The notes beneath the pieces are model-generated. The model was not told the DNA's origin, searched no databases, and worked only from the letters and a program-made list of their open reading frames with translations. DNA of 64,000 nt, from positions 62,001 to 126,000 of the forward strand of contig JAGTXO010000052.1 in assembly GCA_019448385.1 (NCBI GenBank), read 5' to 3'. How positions within the stretch are numbered: position 1 is the stretch's first letter; each line of letters opens with the position of its first letter. Positions 58,793-64,000 of this stretch are shown in pieces. The DNA comes from Diacronema lutheri. Lineage: Eukaryota > Haptophyta > Pavlovophyceae > Pavlovales > Pavlovaceae. The position numbers and the translations under genes are program-made.

Positions 58793-58970
58793 GGCAGAGC
58801 CGCGCACCGAGCCCAAGTGCGCCAACGTGCCGCCGAACTCGCCCAAGCTCTCGTCGGTCGACAGTCAGGCCACCGAGTACAAGACCTCCTACGCGAACTC
58901 ACGTGCTCGCCACCTGCAACGCCTCGAGTTCACGCACGCGTTCGAGTCTGTGCAGGCCGAGGTCGCTTAG
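57927..58970 (+). pseudogene. decayed coding tract of unknown origin
   Basis: Several stretches look protein-coding but sit in different frames. One begins MYPQNVSELLPDEIFGDELL and includes CMCGRIYALKCMGRLVRGAR and HMLQRIVGDSGVARLLQL. Another holds MDHDTLNAEHQALEAQHDTG. Further on are EMCWLHAEMSSLVASSPEVY and VTDYKDHGVCVEIDVFNRDG, with a short Ala/Pro/Glu repeat. I found no splice signals that join them convincingly, so a decayed gene is likelier than a spliced one. I do not recognise the family. The neighbouring fold-back element and lack of a clean frame suggest acquired or abandoned DNA. Confidence 0.45.
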
Positions 58971-59958
58971 TCCAAGCGCGCCAAGGTTCCGGCCACCGGC
59001 GCATCGAGGCGCTGGCTGCGCAACACGGCCGTGCGCAACACCCGCAGCTCGGCCAACGGCAAGAAGCGCGCCGGCGCAGCGCACGGTATGCCGCGGCGAG
59101 CTCAGTCGCGAAGAGTGTCCGACTGGCCGCGCCCTCCACGGGGTGCACGCGCACTCGGCGCGGTTCGGTCAGTCAGAGGGCCTCAGCTTGCGCGATGCCA
59201 GTTGCGATCCCCCCCGGAATCCGCCATTCTATTCGACTGGGCGTCAATCACCCAAGCCCTTCCGGTCGCCCGCATTCCGGGGTCGGACCCTCCGTCGGCC
59301 CGGCTCGGGCCCTCCGTCCGCCGCGCCCGCTCGACCCCGAATTCTACTCAAAATCGGCCGGTCAGGAGGGGGGTGTCGGTCCTAGGCTCGTCCTAAGCCT
59401 CGCCCCGACCCCTCGAGCGCTCATTGGCTGGCTTTTGGCCCTTGATTGTACGACCCGGGTCGTACTCTCAGCCCCCAACTGGCCGGACCAGCCCGGACCG
59501 CGCCGTGTATTCTCACCCGCGCCGCCGGCAGGCCCAGCGTCCTGCCCGGGCGACGGCGCGCTGCGGCGTTCTGCCCGGCGCTGGCGGCGCCACTCGCGCT
59601 GCTCGCGCGTGCCACGCACCCAAGATCATTCGCGGAACCCGCGCCCATGTAACGTAGCTGGCGGCGGCCTTTTTTTCTCCCGCGGCTTGCAGCCGTTCTT
59701 GCTCAATCGGCGGCTCCTCGTCATGTGCGCCGGTCGGCGTTGCCAGCGGCGACACCCTGTGGCGCGTCTCGCCGGCGGCCGCACACTGGCTCAGGCTCAC
59801 TTAGGCTCACTCATCAGCGTCAGTGCGGTCAGACTGAAATTTAAATGTGAGTTTTCTCGTTTTTTTGTGTCTTCCGCACTCACAGAGCAGACGTGAGCGC
59901 GGGAACTCTCAGCGCCAGGGAGCGGTTGCGCGCGCGGGCCGAGCGGCGTGGCGCAGCG
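58971..59958. other. gene-poor stretch and MCM10 5' flank
   Basis: No gene recognised. An 18-bp perfect palindrome, GTACGACCCGGGTCGTAC, lies at 59448-59465. Between 59780 and 59900 the composition turns AT-rich (gaaatttaaatgtgag, a T-run before tgtcttccg) and ggctcact is repeated; this is probably the MCM10 promoter. The frame upstream of the MCM10 ATG opens only on GTG. Confidence 0.45.
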
Positions 59959-62900
59959 ATGGCGGATGAGCGGGCGCGCGGCGCGCGCGACGACGCGCAC
60001 CAGCACGCGGCTGATCCGGTCGTGGCGCTCTCCGACGCGGATGGCACTGGCTCGCGCAGCGACGGGCAGCGCCGACCAGGCGCCGGCGCCCTCTCCGGCG
60101 ATGCCGATTCGCCGGATGCGCTCGCGCGTGTGCACGGCAGCGGCAGCGCCAACGGTGCGGACGAGTGGCTAAGCGGCCCGGCCACGCGTGTGGCGGATGT
60201 GCTAGTCGTCGCGCGGCACGACGGCGCGAGCGACCCAGCCGCACGCGTCGCTCGAGCCGGAGACGCGCGCGACGACGCGCGACGCGGCAGCTGGGGCGGG
60301 GATGCGTTTGCGGAGGAGGACGAGGCGGCGTTGTTGGAGGCGCTCGATCGTGCGCAGGCGGCGGACGACGCTAGCCAGGCGCTGCGGACCGCGCTCGCCG
60401 GCGAGGACGCGGCGGGTGCGAGCGGCGTGGCGGCATGCGCCGGGAGCGTGCCGGCGTGCGCCTCGGATATGTCTGCGCGCAGAGACGAGCGCACGGGCGC
60501 AGCCATGGTTCCGGCGGAGGCCCCGGATGCACGCGCGATGCCCACCGCCGAGATGGGTGGCGACATTGACGATGACGCGCTCCTCGCCGCGATGGACGCC
60601 GTCTTTGATTCGCCCCCTCAGCAACCGCCGCCGCCGTGCGCGCGCGCGCCTGCGCGCTATGCGGGGCCGTCGCCGCCCGGCGCCGCCGCGCGGCCGCGTG
60701 AGCCTGCCGCCGCGGCGGCGTGCGCCGCACCGGCGCCTACACGCGCGCAGCCGCCCGCACCGGCGCACGGCGGCGTCGGCGCCACGCCGCTCGCGCGCGC
60801 TGCCGCCGCCGGCGCGAGCGGCCGGCCAACGGCCATCGGAGTTGAGGCGAGGCGAGCGAGCCCGCCCGCGCTGCCGCCAAGCGTGCGGGTGAGCGGCGCG
60901 CACGGAGCGCAGGGCGCGGATGCTGACGCGCCGCGACCTGCGCCGCGCGCGCTCGCCGGCGCCCGCCTGCCACCGGCGTCCGACAAGGCTTCCAAATCGA
61001 AGTCGGACTCCGAGTCGGACTCCGAGTCGGACTCCGAGTCGGACTGCGACCTGGCGGGCGGCTCTTCGGAGGACGACTCTGCCGAGCTGCTCCGCCGCCT
61101 CGCCAAGCGCGGCAACGCCTGCGAGCCGCGCATCGCTCGCGACCGCGCCTCGGCGCTCGCGTCCAGCCGCGCACCCGAGCGCGCAAAGGGTCAGACGGAC
61201 GGCCGAGGCGCGTGTAACGACAATGCGATGGCGGATTCGGATGACGACACAGAGGCGCTGCTCCGCGCGGTCGAGCGCGAGGGCAGCGATGACGCGCCGG
61301 CGCCGCTCGACGAGCAGCCGCAACCGGCGCAGCCGCGCGCCGCGCCGCCGGCGCAGCCGCAGCGCGACGCAGACCGTGCCTCGCCCGTCAAGCTGCCGCC
61401 GAACGGCGCGGCCGAGCGCCGCACCGCGCGCGCCTCGCACGCCGAGCTGATGACTGAGCCCGTGACGGGCCTCGAGTTGTCGAACAGGGTGATGTCCTCC
61501 GCGGACCTCAAGGCGATGATCGCCGCGCACGAGCTGCACCCGTTTGAAAAGGTGACGACGACGCAGAGACGCGCGCACGCGCGCGCGCGCTCTCTGCGCG
61601 CGCGCCTCACGCGCGCGCAACGCCCCGCCGTGCGTGCGCGCGCGCACGCGCCCTCCGTGCGCGACAGCTTGTTCGCCTCACGCGCGCGGGCGCGCAGCCG
61701 AGCGGCGAGTGGTTGACGGTGTGCGCCATCGTTGAGAAGAGCCGCACACGCGAGAAGGAGGCGGGCGGCCGTTTCATCCACTTCACGGTGAGCGCGCTCA
61801 GGCACGGCTGCCCCGGATTGCGCCTCACGCTCTTTGACGACGCGCGCGAGCGCCACTGGCGGCTGCCTATCGGCACACTCGTCGCGCTCGTCGCGCCCAA
61901 GCTGACCCTCGTCGAGCCAAGGGACAAGGACGCGACCGAGCGGTCAATGACGGCGCTCTCCGTCCAGCGACAGCACCAGCTCGTGCCGGTGGGTTGGCTG
62001 CGCACGCGCGCGGCGCGCGCGTGCGCAGCCGGCCGCGCCCAGGGCGCCGCACCCACCGCGCGGCGCGGCGCGGCGCGGCACGGCACGGCGAGGCGCGGCG
62101 CGGCGACATCCGACCATCAATGCGGAAATCCGACCGTCAATCCGACGCGCCGTCCGCTCGCCGCGCCGCGCCGCGCCCGCCGCCACGCGCGCCGCTCAGG
62201 TCGGCACCGTGTGTGGCGTCGGCGTGTGCGCGGGCACGACGCGCGCCGGCGGCACGTGCACGCATTTTGTGTACACGCGCGAGACGGAGTTCTGCAGGTT
62301 TCACCTGCGCCAGGCCGTGCGCGCGGTGGGCGGAACGTCCGCGACGCCCGCGCCACAGCCAGCGGGCGGCGGAGGCGCGCGCGTCGCCAGCCGGCCCGCG
62401 GCCGCACAGCGCGAGCGCGCGCCGCGGCCGGGTGCGAGCGGCGGAGGCGGCACGTTCCTGCGCGGCACGCCGGGCGGCAGCGGCGTCTTTGGCACCGTGC
62501 CCTTCGAGAGCTACCGCCATGCCAAGGAGGGCGCGGTGAAACTGCAGGCGCTCCTCATGGAGTCGGAGGCGAGGGCGGGGAAGCTTAAGCGCGAGCTGTG
62601 CGAGGCGTTGCACACCATTGCTGAGCTTGAGCGCGCGCTGCACGCGACGCACGGCGGCGCGGCGGAGGTGGCGCGCGTGCGCGCGCGCGCCGAGCGCGCC
62701 AGCGTCGGCCGAAGCGGCGGCGGCGACGTTGCGCGCGACGCCGACGCCGCGTCGCGCGCGAAGGGCGACGACGGGGACGGCCTCATGCTCGTGCGCGCGG
62801 GCGAGGCCGACTGTGCGTGCGCAGTGCCGCTCGGCGCGCACGCTGTGGGAGCCGCGCCGCGGCCAGCGGCTGCGGCGGCAGCGCCGTCAACTGGAGCGGC

Positions 62901-64000
62901 GCGCGCGCGCCCGGCCGCGCCGCTCGTGCGACCCGCGCTCGCGGCGGAGGCGGCGAGCGTCCGCCCGCCGCCCCGCCCAAAGCGCGACGGAGGCGCGGCC
63001 GTGCAGCAGCGCGCGGCCGCGGCCGCGGCGACGGGCTGCTCGAGCGACGACGGCGCGCGCGGTGCGCCGGCGTGTCCGCCCGCTGCGCCCACCGAGAGCG
63101 CGCGCGCGAGCGCGCACGAAGTCGCCGGCGGCGCTCAACCGCCGGGCTGGCTCGACGACACGATGGCCGGCGCGCTGGAGGTGCAGGTGGCTGCCGCGCC
63201 CGACTTTGGGCCGGGCCTCGGGCTCTGGACGCGCGCGCCGCCGCCCGCGCCGGCCGCGGCGGCGGGCACAGAGCGCGCGCCCGCGGCCGGCGCGCACGGC
63301 GGCGGTCCGGTGAAGCCCGCGCGCGCGGCGGCGGCGAGAGGCGAGGTGAGCTGCGCGCACGAGCGCGCGCCGCTGCAGCCCGCGAAGCAGCCGTCCGCGC
63401 CGCGCGCCGACGCGGGCACGGCGCGCACGTCGCCGCCGGCCGCTCATACCGCCGCCCAGCCGAGAGCCGCGCGCCCCATCCCGACGGCCGAGTATCGCGG
63501 CCGCGAGCCGTCGCCGCCGCGCGGCCCGCCGCTCTCGCCCGGCCGCGAGGCGGCGCGGAGGAGGGCGACGTCGTACGGCGCGCTCATTCGCGACGGCTGC
63601 GTGGCGAGCGCGCCGCAATCGGCGGCGTGCTCCAGCGCTTCGGCGCTCCAGGCGACCGTGCGGCGCGGCGACGGCGCGCGCGCGCATGGCTGCACCCCCG
63701 GCCTGCCGAGCGGCGTTCTCGGCAACGGCGGCGCGGCGGCTGCGGCCGGCACGGCGAGCGGGCGAGCGGCGCGCCTGCAGCAGCAGGCGGCCGGCGCTGC
63801 GCTGCCGCCGCCGCGCGCGTCGCACGCGGGCGGCGCGCTCCTGTTCGGCACCGCGCGAGACGTTGACGGAGCGGACGCGCAACGCGTCCTCGGCAAGCGC
63901 TCGGCGCACGCCGCCGACGCCGAGGCGGACGAGCTCGAGCGGTGGGAGCAGCGTGCAGACGTGCTCGGGCGCAAGGAGGCCGTCGCGCTCAAGCTCGAAA
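59959..64000 (+). CDS. MCM10: MCM10 replication initiation factor (3' partial)
   Basis: Replication factor that binds CMG helicase and DNA polymerase alpha at origins. Exons: 59959-61551, 61698-61988, 62200 to beyond the window, at least 1228 residues. Residues 1-510 are disordered, with an acidic SDSE repeat and patches such as DDDTEALLRAVERE. The OB fold spans exon 2 (WLTVCAIVEKSRT ... GGRFIHFTVSAL ... RLTLFDDARERHWRLPIGTL). The CCCH zinc finger follows exactly as in the family, C638-x9-C648-x11-C660-x2-H663 (VCAGTTRAGGTCTHFVYTRE, then TEFCRFH). At the window edge ADELERWEQRADVLGRKEAV matches the start of the Mcm10 C-terminal domain. The Ala/Pro-rich linker between is unusually long. ATG at 59959 is the first true start. 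Confidence 0.87.

Overview
This window is nuclear DNA from a unicellular eukaryote, most likely a flagellate alga. The evidence is as follows. Coding sequence is interrupted by short spliceosomal introns. The gene set is eukaryotic (VPS13-like, ALG6, EDC4, ARP2, MCM10). There is a cilia/flagella gene (CFAP206) and a plastid-type DEAD-box helicase (RH3 group). Overall G+C is extreme and genes are packed tens to hundreds of bases apart. A haptophyte, perhaps of the pavlovophyte type, fits best. This is inference; no marker gene in the window settles it.

Layout, left to right. A very large VPS13-family lipid-transfer gene (449-15454, +) holds a 19-copy, 37-bp minisatellite in its second intron. 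Next come a secreted protein (+), an unrecognised one-pass membrane protein (-), a ubiquitin protease (+), the ALG6 glucosyltransferase (-), CFAP206 (+), a short TRM13-like tRNA methyltransferase (+) and a single-finger C2H2 protein (+). EDC4/Varicose (-) and a PP2C phosphatase fused to a PH domain (-) follow, then ARP2 (+), a LEA-like protein built from duplicated exons (+), a C2 plus DUF1765-like protein (-) and an RH3-like helicase (+). From about 56.28 to 59.9 kb the window becomes accessory: a dense cluster of hairpins, a scrap ending in a TnpB/Fanzor-like motif, a fold-back MITE-like element and a decayed coding tract of unknown origin. MCM10 (+) starts at 59959 and runs off the right edge.

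Exon structures were derived by joining reading frames at splice sites where protein family conservation continues across the junction; every multi-exon model sums to a whole number of codons. My models contain 35 introns. Sixteen donors start GTGCGC, three start GC, and many acceptors follow C-only tracts. Starts were placed at real ATG codons. Several long open frames extend further 5' only through non-ATG triplets, and those extensions were not used.

Most genes are independent housekeeping functions rather than a pathway cluster. Several are arranged head-to-head with very short shared promoters (ALG6/CFAP206 87 bp; C2-DUF1765/RH3 122 bp; PP2C-PH/ARP2 660 bp). The most unusual stretch is 56.28-57.51 kb.
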